DNA of 64,000 nt, taken from NCBI RefSeq assembly GCF_040218225.1, contig NZ_JAVJQO010000006.1, positions 186,001 to 250,000 of the forward strand, written 5' to 3'. Positions 42,617 through 50,952 of the stretch are shown here, piece after piece. Origin of the DNA: Gracilimonas sp. (lineage in GTDB: Bacteria > Bacteroidota > Rhodothermia > Balneolales > Balneolaceae). Under the pieces are notes generated by a model that was not told where the DNA came from, searched no databases, and worked only from the letters and a program-made list of their open reading frames with translations. Position numbers and translations under genes: made by a program. Each line of letters begins with the position of its first letter. The first letter of the stretch is position 1.

Positions 42617-43456
42617 TTGCCCAAAAAAAGAAAAAACTTCAAAACCCTATCCAGAAATAAATTACTTGAGCTTAAATCTTTTCTGGATGAGCTTGTGAAT
42701 AAGATTGAACAACCGGATTACATCAATGATGACCCGGTTCAATTCATGCACGCCTTCGAGGATAAACGGGATCAGGAACTTGCCGGTTTTTTTGCAGCAA
42801 CCATGGCCTGGGGGCGCCGGGATATTGTGAATGCAAAAGTTGAAGAACTGCTTCAACGCATACAGTACAAACCTGCTGAATTTATTGAACATTATTCGGA
42901 AGATGATTTTTCAGCATTTGATGGCTTTAAGCACCGAACCTTTAAACCTGTTGACATTCACTGGCTAACGAAAATCTTGCAAACCATTCTTTTAAAGTAC
43001 GGTTCCTTCGAACGTTTTTGGAAACACTGTTCTGATGAGGCTAAATGCCAGAAGAGAGAGTTGATTGCTGTTTTCCATGAGAAGTTTTTCACCTTTCATC
43101 CCGAAATGCCCGGACGAACTCGTAAACATGTATCCAATCCCGAGAAAAACAGTTCGGCCAAACGACTGTATATGTACCTGAGATGGTGTATTCGCAAGAA
43201 CAGTCCGGTCGATCCGGGCATCATGGATTTTATGGCACCATCAGAGCTAAAAATTCCATTAGATGTACACGTAGCCCGTCAAGCTCGAAAATTAGGTTTG
43301 TTATCCAGAAAACAAAACGACTGGAAATCAGTGCTCGAATTGAATGCAAGATTGAAATTTCTCGACCCTGAAGATCCCGCTAAATATGATTATGCACTGT
43401 TCGGAATTGGTGTTTTGGGATCTGATATTCCTGATAAATATGTAATCAACCCTTAA
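42617..43456 (+). CDS. TIGR02757/DUF2400 family protein
   Basis: 279 residues starting at TTG 42617, with a very basic first segment (PKKRKNFKTLSRNKLLELKS). The family core is DDPVQFMHAFEDKRDQELAG, FFAATMAWGRRDIVNAKVEE and, near the C-terminus, LGIGVLGSDIPD-like end LFGIGVLGSDIPDKY. RLYMYLRWCIRKNSPVDPGI and LDVHVARQARKLGLLSRKQN resemble helix-hairpin-helix glycosylase folds, with DxHV matching the Asp region. The family is widespread in Bacteroidota, and its function has not been established. It converges with the DUF3667-like gene with adjoining stop codons. Confidence 0.88.
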   Translation: MPKKRKNFKTLSRNKLLELKSFLDELVNKIEQPDYINDDPVQFMHAFEDKRDQELAGFFAATMAWGRRDIVNAKVEELLQRIQYKPAEFIEHYSEDDFSAFDGFKHRTFKPVDIHWLTKILQTILLKYGSFERFWKHCSDEAKCQKRELIAVFHEKFFTFHPEMPGRTRKHVSNPEKNSSAKRLYMYLRWCIRKNSPVDPGIMDFMAPSELKIPLDVHVARQARKLGLLSRKQNDWKSVLELNARLKFLDPEDPAKYDYALFGIGVLGSDIPDKYVINP

Positions 43457-44224
43457 TTAGTACTTCATATATATGAATGCCCCGCCGTAGAGTAAAAAGG
43501 CCGTCAATATGGAGTACCCAAAGTATCCAAGAAAGAAGGTGAAAATTACTTTAACGTGGTCCATAAACCTGTTAAACCTAAGGTAACTTCTCATCACATA
43601 GTATGTGAAGCCAAGCATTATACCGATGGTCAATACCATATACCAGGAAGATAAAGCAAAACCTTGTTCATCAATTAATGGAGAGACCAGGGATGAAAAA
43701 ATCGAGAAAGTGGTCAGGTTGTAAAGCATCATCACATAATGATAGACAAACTTTTCTTTTTTGGATTTAAAAAACATCCATGAGAAAAGAGCCATAATGG
43801 GGGCAAAAATAAGAATGGCTCCCACCTGTGAGAATTTTTCAGAAAACATGACTGACAATTCTAAGAAGCTGTCAAAGTACTTCTGCCAATCGAAGCCGGG
43901 CACTTGTGCCGAAAGAGTAGCAATAAAAGTATTGAGGTCTTCACCCGCTCCTTCTTCCAGTGCATGCCTGTATAGAGCTTCATAATCCACAAAAAAGCCG
44001 ACTATCACAGCCGTTATAGCCAAAACAATGATCGCATACCTGAATGGGTTTATATAACGGCCCCTGTCGGTAAAATACGAATCGATGACCACACCCGGCG
44101 ACTTTATCATATGCCATACCGTTACCGGAAGCCCCCTTTCAAGGCTTAATACATCCTGAGTAAGGTCTTTAAAAACACTGTTTTCAGTTACATTCGGTCT
44201 TTTTGATTCAGAAGTGTTACTCAT
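43457..44224 (-). CDS. DUF3667-like membrane protein without zinc ribbon
   Basis: 255 residues. The N-terminal part TENSVFKDLTQDVLSLERGL and VWHMIKSPGVVIDSYFTDRG-RYINPFRYAII matches the DUF3667 core pattern (RPG...I..Y...R.RY.NPF.Y). Most family members begin with a CxxCG zinc ribbon that is absent here. Four to five membrane helices follow (IIVLAITAVIVGFFVDYEAL and a set near residues 130-250). It is divergent from rpsU. Function unknown. Confidence 0.8.
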   Translation of the reverse strand: MSNTSESKRPNVTENSVFKDLTQDVLSLERGLPVTVWHMIKSPGVVIDSYFTDRGRYINPFRYAIIVLAITAVIVGFFVDYEALYRHALEEGAGEDLNTFIATLSAQVPGFDWQKYFDSFLELSVMFSEKFSQVGAILIFAPIMALFSWMFFKSKKEKFVYHYVMMLYNLTTFSIFSSLVSPLIDEQGFALSSWYMVLTIGIMLGFTYYVMRSYLRFNRFMDHVKVIFTFFLGYFGYSILTAFLLYGGAFIYMKY

Positions 44225-44258
44225 AGTATAGCCCCCGCTACATATTTAAAATAGAATG

Positions 44259-44288
44259 TTAGATTAACCGACTTTTTTCTTATATTTG
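44259..44288 (+). promoter_or_regulatory. promoter of rpsU (strong -7 box)
   Basis: TATATTTG at 44281-44288 is an exact -7 match. The -33 region holds only TTA at 44259-44261 with a 19-base spacer. The -7 box ends 46 bases before the rpsU start. Confidence 0.6.
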
Positions 44289-44316
44289 CAACCCCAATTC
44301 TGGGAAAAAATTAAAC

Positions 44317-44329
44317 GAAAGGATGTGAT
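44317..44329 (+). promoter_or_regulatory. extended Shine-Dalgarno site of rpsU
   Basis: GAAAGGATGTGAT lies 5 bases before the rpsU ATG. It matches 12 of 13 positions of GAAAGGAGGTGAT, the complement of the 16S rRNA 3' end. Other genes in the window generally lack such pairing. In Flavobacteriia, S21 helps hide the anti-SD, and rpsU keeps a strong SD for autoregulation. Regulation here is inferred. Confidence 0.7.
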
Positions 44330-44334
44330 ACTTC

Positions 44335-44529
44335 ATGTTAGGAGTCGAAGTTAAAGACAACGAAAGTGTTGACCGCGCAATAAATCGCTTCAAGAAACTG
44401 GTAACAAGATCACGTGTTCTTAATGAATACAAAGATCGTCAACAGTATACGAAGCCTTCTGTTGAGCGACGCGAAGCTTTGAAAAAAGCAAAACGTGAAC
44501 AACGACGTCGCCAGCGCGACAACTTCTAA
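44335..44529 (+). CDS. rpsU: 30S ribosomal protein S21
   Basis: A 64-residue basic protein of the 30S subunit. It begins MLGVEVKDNESVDRAINRFK and ends KKAKREQRRRQRDNF; the first part is the conserved bS21 fold (NESxDxAxRRFKR). In Bacteroidota S21 sits at the 3' end of 16S rRNA and contributes to occluding the anti-Shine-Dalgarno sequence. The very strong Shine-Dalgarno upstream fits feedback control. It stands alone between the divergent DUF3667-like gene and the convergent radA gene and has its own promoter and terminator. Confidence 0.97.
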   Translation: MLGVEVKDNESVDRAINRFKKLVTRSRVLNEYKDRQQYTKPSVERREALKKAKREQRRRQRDNF

Positions 44530-44549
44530 ACGAAGTTAAACTCATTTGA

Positions 44550-44580
44550 GCCCTCTGGTTTTTAACCGAGGGCTTTTTTT
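44550..44580 (+). terminator. terminator of rpsU overlapping the 3' end of radA
   Basis: GCCCTC (44550-44555) pairs with GAGGGC (44568-44573), with an inner TGGTT/AACC extension, followed by seven T (44574-44580). The 3' arm and U-run encode the last codons and stop of radA on the other strand. Confidence 0.85.
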
Positions 44581-45902
44581 ATGGCCTGATGTACGTACCG
44601 AACCCCTTCTTTCTCTTTTGATGCCGGAAGAATAACCTGTTTATATCCCAATTTCTTTGCTTCTTTTTCACGCTGTTCAAGGTGAGGCACCGTCCGGATT
44701 TCTCCTCCCAAACCCACCTCGCCTATAAACGCCATATTTTGAGAAACCGCTTCATCCATTAAACTGGAAACCAAAGCACAGCATACACCTAAATCTCCGG
44801 CAGGATCGTTGAGTCTGAATCCACCCGCTATATTCAAATACACATCGTGATTAGAGAAGTTCTTACCTACTCTCTTTTCCAAAACCGCGAGTAATAAGGC
44901 CAGCCGGTTTCGGTCAAAACCGTTTGCTGTACGTTGGGGTGAACCGTATGACGATGGAGTTACAAGTGCTTGTACTTCAATCAAAAGCGGACGAGTTCCT
45001 TCCATCGTACAAACCACAGCATTTCCACTTACTCCGGATGTTTTATCAGAAATAAAGAGTTCAGATGGATTGGAAACTTCAATCAGCCCGTCCGATTTCA
45101 TCTCAAAGACACCTACTTCCTGTGCTGCTCCGAAACGGTTCTTCAGGCTTCTAAGTAAACGATAGGTATACTGTTTATCGCCCTCAAACTGAAGAACCGT
45201 ATCGACCATATGTTCCAGAACCCGTGGACCGGCTATGTCGCCTTCTTTAGTCACGTGTCCAATCACCAATGTGGTAATATTTTTCTTCTTGGCCAGCTGC
45301 TGGAACAAAGCCGCACATTCTTTCACCTGTTGAATGCTCCCCGGCATACTCGACAACTCGGTTCGGTACACTGTTTGTATGGAATCCACGATCAACAAGT
45401 CGGGCTTCATCTTTTGCGCTTCAGCGATGATATTATCCACCTGGGTTTCGTTGTAAATCAGCAGTTTATCTGATTCTACTCCAAGCCTGGCTGCCCGCTG
45501 TTTAATTTGTCCAGCCGATTCCTCTCCGGCACAATATAGAATGGTTAAATCAGGATTGGCTTTTGCGATCTGAAGCGTGAGTGTGCTTTTTCCTACTCCG
45601 GGTTCTCCTCCAATTAGCACGTAAGATCCCGGTAAAAATCCCCCTCCCAAAACCCGGTCCAACTCTGTAATATTACTTTTGAATCGGCTTTTTTCGGAAG
45701 TTTCTACCTCTTCTAATTTCTGAGGAGCCGCAGAGGATTCCAGCCCTTCAACTTTGGCTTTGTGTTTTGATGAAGACTTATTTTTACTGACCGTTTTTTC
45801 TACAAAGGTATTCCACTCGCCACACGACGGGCAGCTTCCATTCCACTTAGGCGAAATGTATCCACAGCTGGAGCATTCATATTGTGTTTTCACCTTCGCC
45901 AT
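44562..45902 (-). CDS. radA: DNA repair protein RadA
   Basis: A RecA-like ATPase/helicase that promotes branch migration in recombinational repair (446 residues). The N-terminal zinc finger is CSSCGYISPKWNGSCPSCGE at about residues 10-29. Walker A GGEPGVGKSTL and Walker B LLIVDSIQTVY follow. The RadA-specific KNRFG motif is in LKNRFGAAQEVGVFEM. The C-terminal Lon-protease-like domain has NHDVYLNIAGGFRLNDPAGD and lacks catalytic Ser-Lys activity. The UPF0104-type gene lies 3 bases upstream on the same strand, so the two are probably co-transcribed. Confidence 0.96.
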   Translation of the reverse strand: MAKVKTQYECSSCGYISPKWNGSCPSCGEWNTFVEKTVSKNKSSSKHKAKVEGLESSAAPQKLEEVETSEKSRFKSNITELDRVLGGGFLPGSYVLIGGEPGVGKSTLTLQIAKANPDLTILYCAGEESAGQIKQRAARLGVESDKLLIYNETQVDNIIAEAQKMKPDLLIVDSIQTVYRTELSSMPGSIQQVKECAALFQQLAKKKNITTLVIGHVTKEGDIAGPRVLEHMVDTVLQFEGDKQYTYRLLRSLKNRFGAAQEVGVFEMKSDGLIEVSNPSELFISDKTSGVSGNAVVCTMEGTRPLLIEVQALVTPSSYGSPQRTANGFDRNRLALLLAVLEKRVGKNFSNHDVYLNIAGGFRLNDPAGDLGVCCALVSSLMDEAVSQNMAFIGEVGLGGEIRTVPHLEQREKEAKKLGYKQVILPASKEKEGVRYVHQAIKKALG

Positions 45903-45905
45903 GAG

Positions 45906-46949
45906 TTAATCTTGTGTCTTTATTTCAACAACTTTTTGGTTCACATACCAGGTTGTGGCCATCATACCCAGCCCAATACTTATGTAGTAGCTTATTATCC
46001 TCCACAAGAAAACGGCCAGCCCAATAAAACCTTCACGGGAAATTAAAGGGCCCTGAAACAGTACAAAAAGTCCTTCCACGCCACCACTACCGCCGGGAGT
46101 TGGGACTACGAGAAAAGCCAGATTCATAGCTAAACTTCTCAACACCGACAGAACCTCCGGCGCAGGCAGCAGACTTAAAACTACAATTGTGGGTAAAGCT
46201 ATTCTTGCCAGCCACGACATCGTTGACAGGAAAAAAGCTTTCAGCAAAAAACTAAGGGGCTTCTGACCCAGTTGCTGAGCATATTCTTCCAGGTTTTCAG
46301 CTTCCTCTTCAACCTTGTCACTCATTCTTCTGAGAAAAGGCAGCTTGAAAACAAACTTAACTACTTTTTTAATTGCAGCTGGATTCACTAAAACACCATA
46401 AGCTAGTAATCCGGCATAGCTCAATAGCCCCAAATAAAGCAAACCCATTGATACATCACCAACCAAACCTATTTCCGGAGGCACTACTTCATAAAAGATG
46501 CCGGATATCAACAGAATAGGTATGGCCAGGGCAAACCAGATTTGATCAAGTAATACACCATACAGAATAATGGCACCGGAATCGCCCAGCTTTATTCCTT
46601 CTTTGGTCATAGCATAGGTCGCCATAGGCGCACCACCAATGGTTGAAGGTGTTACAGCAGATGTAAAATCCCAGGCCAACACCACGCGAACTGAGGCATA
46701 CCAGTCTAACTTTTTTTCTGACAGGAATCGAATCTTAGCGGCAGAAAACCACACCCTCAGCAATGAGACAACGAGAGCGATTATCAATCCTGGTAGTCGG
46801 CTTTTGGATAGATATTCCAATACCCCGGGAGTATAAGTCCAATATATAACCCCCGCCATAGTAGCAAGGCTTAACATTATGGATATAATCAGGTATTTCC
46901 TTGAAAACAAGGATTGGGGCTGGCTGATATTTACGGATTCAGAACTCAA
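45906..46949 (-). CDS. lysylphosphatidylglycerol synthase TM-region/UPF0104 family protein
   Basis: 347 residues with about eight membrane helices. The conserved LRVWFSAAKIRFLSEKK, RVVLAWDFTSAVTPSTIGGA and LVVPTPGGSGGVEGLF are the hallmarks of the LPG synthase TM region (flippase-like) family. No C-terminal synthetase domain is present, so it resembles stand-alone flippases that move lipids or lipid-linked sugars. It lies upstream of radA by 3 bases. The lipid partner is not known; glycolipid genes occur about 8 kb away but are not linked. Confidence 0.88.
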   Translation of the reverse strand: MSSESVNISQPQSLFSRKYLIISIMLSLATMAGVIYWTYTPGVLEYLSKSRLPGLIIALVVSLLRVWFSAAKIRFLSEKKLDWYASVRVVLAWDFTSAVTPSTIGGAPMATYAMTKEGIKLGDSGAIILYGVLLDQIWFALAIPILLISGIFYEVVPPEIGLVGDVSMGLLYLGLLSYAGLLAYGVLVNPAAIKKVVKFVFKLPFLRRMSDKVEEEAENLEEYAQQLGQKPLSFLLKAFFLSTMSWLARIALPTIVVLSLLPAPEVLSVLRSLAMNLAFLVVPTPGGSGGVEGLFVLFQGPLISREGFIGLAVFLWRIISYYISIGLGMMATTWYVNQKVVEIKTQD

Positions 46950-46983
46950 TTATTAGCTACTTAGATATAGATGGGCCTTCAAT

Positions 46984-47015
46984 AAAAAAGCCTTACAGGT
47001 AAACCCTGTAAGGCT
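46984..47015 (-). terminator. terminator of the class I aldolase gene
   Basis: On the minus strand AGCCTTACAGG (47015-47005) pairs with CCTGTAAGGCT (46999-46989) around a 5-base loop, followed by a T-run (plus strand 46984-46989). It is an 11 bp perfect stem 18 bases after the aldolase stop. Confidence 0.88.
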
Positions 47016-47032
47016 GTAATTATTTTGCACTA

Positions 47033-48109
47033 TCAGGCTAGTGTGATTTCGTCGTTCAGGTAAACATCCTGAATCATATTCAATAGTTTCACACCTTCTT
47101 TCAGTGGTCGCTGAAATGCTTTACGTCCACTAATAAGCCCCATACCACCGGCACGTTTGTTAATGATGGCTGTTTTAACAGCATCGGCGAAGTCGTTGGA
47201 TCCGGAAGCACCACCTGAATTAATCAATCCGGCACGCCCCATGAAGCAATTTGCTACCTGGTAACGAGTCAAGTCAATAGGATGGTCAGATGATAATTCT
47301 GAGTAGATACGCTCATCCAGTTTTCCATAGCTGGAGTCGCCACTATTCAGTGCTTTATAACCACCATTATTTGTTGGCTGCTTCTGCTTAATAATATCTG
47401 CACCCAGTGTAGTACCAAGGTGGTTTGCCTGACCTGTTAAGTCAGCTGAGGAATGATAGTCAACACCATCTACTTTAAATGCTTCATTTCGGGTGTAGCA
47501 CCAAAGAATGGTTGCCATCCCCAGCTCATGAGCGTAGGCAAAAGCCTGGGCTACTTCCTGAATTTGTCGGCTTGATTCTTCGGAACCAAAGTAGATCGTT
47601 GCTCCAACCGCTGCAGCGCCCATATCATAAGCCTGATCAATAGTTCCAAACATAATTTGATCGTAGTTGTTTGGGTAGGTCAAAAGCTCATTGTGATTAA
47701 TTTTAACCACAAACGGGATTTTGTGTGCATACTTTCTTGAAACAGAAGCCAACGCCCCAAATGTGGAAGCTACTGCATTGCAACCCGCTTCAATAGCTAA
47801 GTTTACAATACGCTCAGGGTCAAAATAATCTGGATTTTTAGCAAATGAGGCACCTGCGGAGTGCTCAATTCCCTGATCTACAGGCAGAATTGACAAAAAA
47901 CCAGTACCGCCCAAACGGCCATTGTTTAAAAGTCTTTGAAGATTTTGCAGAACCCGGTTGTTTCGATCCGAATGGTACCAAACATCGTCAACATAGTTTG
48001 CGGTTGGTTTGATCAGGCGGTCTTGACTGATAGTCTGACATTTGTGACTAAGTAGATCAGAAGCTTCATCTCCCAGAAGTTCTTCGATACTGTTAATTCC
48101 TAGTGACAT
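47033..48109 (-). CDS. fbaB: class I fructose-bisphosphate aldolase (FbaB/DhnA type)
   Basis: Splits fructose 1,6-bisphosphate to two triose phosphates through a lysine Schiff base, without metal. The 358 residues have [38 protein letters not shown] and [16 protein letters not shown]. The probable Schiff-base lysine is in [12 protein letters not shown], and [10 protein letters not shown] is the phosphate-binding glycine loop. The sequence is DhnA-like as in E. coli FbaB and archaeal enzymes, not the animal type. A TATATTTT -7-like box lies about 54 bases upstream. It ends in a strong terminator. Confidence 0.93.
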   Translation of the reverse strand: MSLGINSIEELLGDEASDLLSHKCQTISQDRLIKPTANYVDDVWYHSDRNNRVLQNLQRLLNNGRLGGTGFLSILPVDQGIEHSAGASFAKNPDYFDPERIVNLAIEAGCNAVASTFGALASVSRKYAHKIPFVVKINHNELLTYPNNYDQIMFGTIDQAYDMGAAAVGATIYFGSEESSRQIQEVAQAFAYAHELGMATILWCYTRNEAFKVDGVDYHSSADLTGQANHLGTTLGADIIKQKQPTNNGGYKALNSGDSSYGKLDERIYSELSSDHPIDLTRYQVANCFMGRAGLINSGGASGSNDFADAVKTAIINKRAGGMGLISGRKAFQRPLKEGVKLLNMIQDVYLNDEITLA

Positions 48110-48215
48110 ATTAAGTTTTCCCTTATTAGAATTAGTTTTCTTGTGAGTGAGTAAGTGGGCTGAAAATATAAGCCTAAAAGAGGGGAATGGCTAAAGGGAA
48201 CTTTTAAGAATTAAC

Positions 48216-49451
48216 CTATTTAATTAATGTCATACTTTGGGTGGTTGTACCTGCATTGGTTTTAATCTGATAGAAATAAGTACCACTTGGTAAATTGGTT
48301 GCTTCAAAACTGACCTTATGGCTGCCCGCTTGTTTAAATTCACTACTTATCAAACTGCGAACTTTTTGTCCTAAAAAATTATACACATTCAAAGATACAG
48401 ACATTGCTTCCGGAAGATTATACGAAATGACTGTTTGAGGATTGAATGGGTTTGGGTAATTATTGAAAAGCTCTACTTCTTGTGGAATCTCTGCATTGAA
48501 ACCTTCTTCAGCTGAAGTGACAATACTCCATCCCGTTACAAATAAAGCATCCCTTGTGAATGAAATTTCTTTCACCAACTCTTTTTCTGAACCATCAAGG
48601 TTTGAACGGTATATGGCACCTCCCTGCCCAGAGAACAGATAGTCCTCAACCCAATAAATTTTACCCGTTGTTTCTTCAATATCTATAGCGGCAGGACTAT
48701 CAGCATCTGCAATTGATTCCACATCACCCCCACTCAATGGAACTCTCCTGATTTCATCATTGCTGGAGTCTGTCCAGTAGGCAAACTCTGATTGCGTATC
48801 CAATGTAATACCAGTCGGCTGTATGTAGGACGCCATTTCAACCACAGTGGAAACACCGCCTCCGTCTATATTTGCACTCATTATGGCACCTGATTTAACC
48901 CAGTACATTTTTCCGTTAGCTTCATCAAGGTCAATGTCCAGTATTCCGTTTGTCACGCCGTTGGATTCCCCTGCAATCAGCTCTTCAGTTTCACTACCAT
49001 CCATATTAGCCCTGTAGATGGCACCATCATTTCTGAGATCAGCCCAATACATTTTCCCATTATCGGTATCCAACGCAATCCCTCGTGCATTCGGACTTTC
49101 GGTTAAAACCTCGCTTTTCAAGCTGTCTAAATCTGCCCGATATATTTCGGAATCAAAAGCACTATCCTGAGTCCAGTATACATATCCGCCTGAAGTATCA
49201 ACAGCAACGGAATTGATAGGAAGTGAACCTCCTTCAGCAATAAATATTGGCTCTGCACCACTGTTCTGCTGTACCCATAAGGTGTCATCTGATACATAAT
49301 AGATTTGAGCTTCTGCCAGGTTTGGCATCAGCATATAAGCAATACAGGTAACAACGAATGCAGTTATTGATTGGAAAAATGTAGTAGAATTGAGCATCGG
49401 ATTTTTAAATAGTTTTTTCATTAATGAGTTCTGAAAGCTTTCTTTCTTCAT
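48216..49451 (-). CDS. T9SS cargo protein with YWTD/LDL-receptor class B repeats
   Basis: An exported protein of 411 residues. A signal peptide is seen after TTFFQSITAFVVTCIAYMLM, ending LAEAQ. Residues about 50-300 form a six-bladed-like propeller with repeats of YWT/YW and D-G motifs (YVYWTQDSAFDSEIYRADLD, GKMYWADLRNDGAIYRANMD, FAYWTDSSNDEIRRVPLSGG). The C-terminus is a type IX secretion type A sorting domain: LFNNYPNPFNPQTVISYNLP, VYNFLGQKVRSLIS and FEATNLPSGTYFYQIKTNAG. It should be secreted to the surface and have its tail cleaved. Start ATG 49451 or 49421 is possible. Confidence 0.92.
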   Translation of the reverse strand: MKKESFQNSLMKKLFKNPMLNSTTFFQSITAFVVTCIAYMLMPNLAEAQIYYVSDDTLWVQQNSGAEPIFIAEGGSLPINSVAVDTSGGYVYWTQDSAFDSEIYRADLDSLKSEVLTESPNARGIALDTDNGKMYWADLRNDGAIYRANMDGSETEELIAGESNGVTNGILDIDLDEANGKMYWVKSGAIMSANIDGGGVSTVVEMASYIQPTGITLDTQSEFAYWTDSSNDEIRRVPLSGGDVESIADADSPAAIDIEETTGKIYWVEDYLFSGQGGAIYRSNLDGSEKELVKEISFTRDALFVTGWSIVTSAEEGFNAEIPQEVELFNNYPNPFNPQTVISYNLPEAMSVSLNVYNFLGQKVRSLISSEFKQAGSHKVSFEATNLPSGTYFYQIKTNAGTTTQSMTLIK

Positions 49452-49599
49452 TTATTTACGAAACAGGTAATTGAATTGGCTCATACTACTTGAACATTTC
49501 ATTATATAACACAGCTCCTCACTACGTATTGGAATTATAAATCCAGGATAAAAACTGTATCTTTAATTTTAAAATTAAGATCAAAACAATTCATCAGTA

Positions 49600-50589
49600 A
49601 TGAATATCGGTCCCATCGAATTACCAGAACAACCCCTGTTTCTTGCTCCTATGGAGGATGTTACAGACTCCCCCTTCCGGCAGCTTTGCCGTCGAAAAGG
49701 AGCTGACATTGTGTTCACAGAATTTATCAGTTCAGAAGCCATAATCCGGGATTCTGACATCGCTATGCAAAAGATGGATTTTGAGGAAATGGAACGTCCG
49801 TTTGGGGTTCAGATTTTTGGTGGCCGGGAAGAGGCTATGGAAGGGGCGGCAAAAGTAGCCGTGGATCAGAATCCTGATCTGGTTGATATTAATTTTGGAT
49901 GTCCTGTTTATAAGATCGTAAAAAAAGGTGCAGGTGCCGGTTGCCTCAAAGACCTCGCCATGATGGAGCGGATGGCTGGTACTGTAGTAGATGCTGTTAC
50001 AGATCGCCCGGTTACGGTTAAAACACGTCTGGGATGGGATGACAACACCATCAAAATTCAGGAAGTTGCCCTCATGCTTCAAAAACTTGGTGTTAAGGCG
50101 CTTACTGTTCACGCCAGAACCAGGTCTCAAAAATATAAAGGTGATGCAAGATGGGACTGGCTAAAAAAGTTAAAGAATACACCGGGGTTGGAAATCCCTA
50201 TTATTGGTAATGGTGATGTCACCTCCCCAGAGCTTGCCAAAAAAATGTTCGAAGAAACCGGAGTGGACGGGGTAATGATTGGCCGGGGCGCTATTGGCAA
50301 TCCATGGATTTTTGAACAAACCCGCCATTACCTTGAAACGGGTGAATTACTTCCTGAACCAACTGTTCGTCAGCGGGTTGAATTATGTGCGGAACAATTA
50401 CGGCTTTCTGTTCAGCAACACGGAGAGCGGTATGGTGTTATCATCATGAAGAAACATTATGGACAATACCTGAAAGGGGTTCGGAATGGCAAAAATCTTC
50501 GTATGCAACTTATGGAACATGACGAGATGGATCCGATTCTGGAGCTTCTGTACAATTTCGATGAGACTGAAATTCATGCCGTAGCTTGA
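49600..50589 (+). CDS. dusB: tRNA-dihydrouridine synthase
   Basis: An FMN enzyme reducing uridine in the tRNA D-loop. 329 residues. APMEDVTDSPFRQLCRRKGA is the N-terminal FMN-phosphate strand, FGVQIFGGRE the second. DINFGCPVYKIVKKGAGAGC holds the catalytic Cys in the N/D-x-N-x-G-C-P motif. KTRLGWDDN, VHARTRSQKYKGDARWDWL and IIGNGDVTSPE follow. GRGAIGNPWIFEQTRHY is the FMN-binding C-terminal barrel region. It is divergent from the T9SS gene. The 16-base palindrome TTAATTTTAAAATTAA (49563-49578) lies 22 bases before ATG. Confidence 0.94.
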   Translation: MNIGPIELPEQPLFLAPMEDVTDSPFRQLCRRKGADIVFTEFISSEAIIRDSDIAMQKMDFEEMERPFGVQIFGGREEAMEGAAKVAVDQNPDLVDINFGCPVYKIVKKGAGAGCLKDLAMMERMAGTVVDAVTDRPVTVKTRLGWDDNTIKIQEVALMLQKLGVKALTVHARTRSQKYKGDARWDWLKKLKNTPGLEIPIIGNGDVTSPELAKKMFEETGVDGVMIGRGAIGNPWIFEQTRHYLETGELLPEPTVRQRVELCAEQLRLSVQQHGERYGVIIMKKHYGQYLKGVRNGKNLRMQLMEHDEMDPILELLYNFDETEIHAVA

Positions 50590-50712
50590 CAGAAGCAGCT
50601 GGATTTGATAGCACAACCCTGTTTTCTATACACTGAGGAACTGATCACCAGAAATTGAATCTTTTCCTGACTTGGGTCGTATTCTGCTAAACCTTTGAAC
50701 TAAAACACTCCC

Positions 50713-50913
50713 ATGCTAGCACGATTAGCCCGACTTTTTAAATCCCTTCTTGGAGCATCAGCCATAGCAGCTTCTCCCCTCAAAGCCATTACAGGTATCG
50801 TTATTAGCATCATTCTACCCTACTTGTTATATGCCTTTCTAGGTGGATTTGGAATAGCTTTAGCTTTGGTGGGCATTATCTGGGGAATTGTATGGCTGGC
50901 AAAAAAAAAGTAG
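50713..50913 (+). CDS. small membrane protein of unknown function (66 aa)
   Basis: ATG at 50713 opens 66 codons. A basic amphipathic N-terminus (MLARLARLFKSLLGASAIAA) precedes a long hydrophobic core of two helices, AITGIVISIILPYLLYAFLG and GIALALVGIIWGIVWLA, and a KKK end. This is consistent with a small membrane protein, but no family is recognised. No Shine-Dalgarno site is seen. It lies 123 bases after dusB on the same strand and converges with the S9 peptidase. Confidence 0.6.
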   Translation: MLARLARLFKSLLGASAIAASPLKAITGIVISIILPYLLYAFLGGFGIALALVGIIWGIVWLAKKK

Positions 50914-50952
50914 TAAACTTTTGCCAGTCACACATTAACTAGCCCATTCCAT

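Noticed and set aside
49563-49578. 16-base palindrome TTAATTTTAAAATTAA before dusB
   Set aside because: Fully A/T, in an A/T-rich intergenic region with no second copy or spaced half-sites; chance is sufficient.
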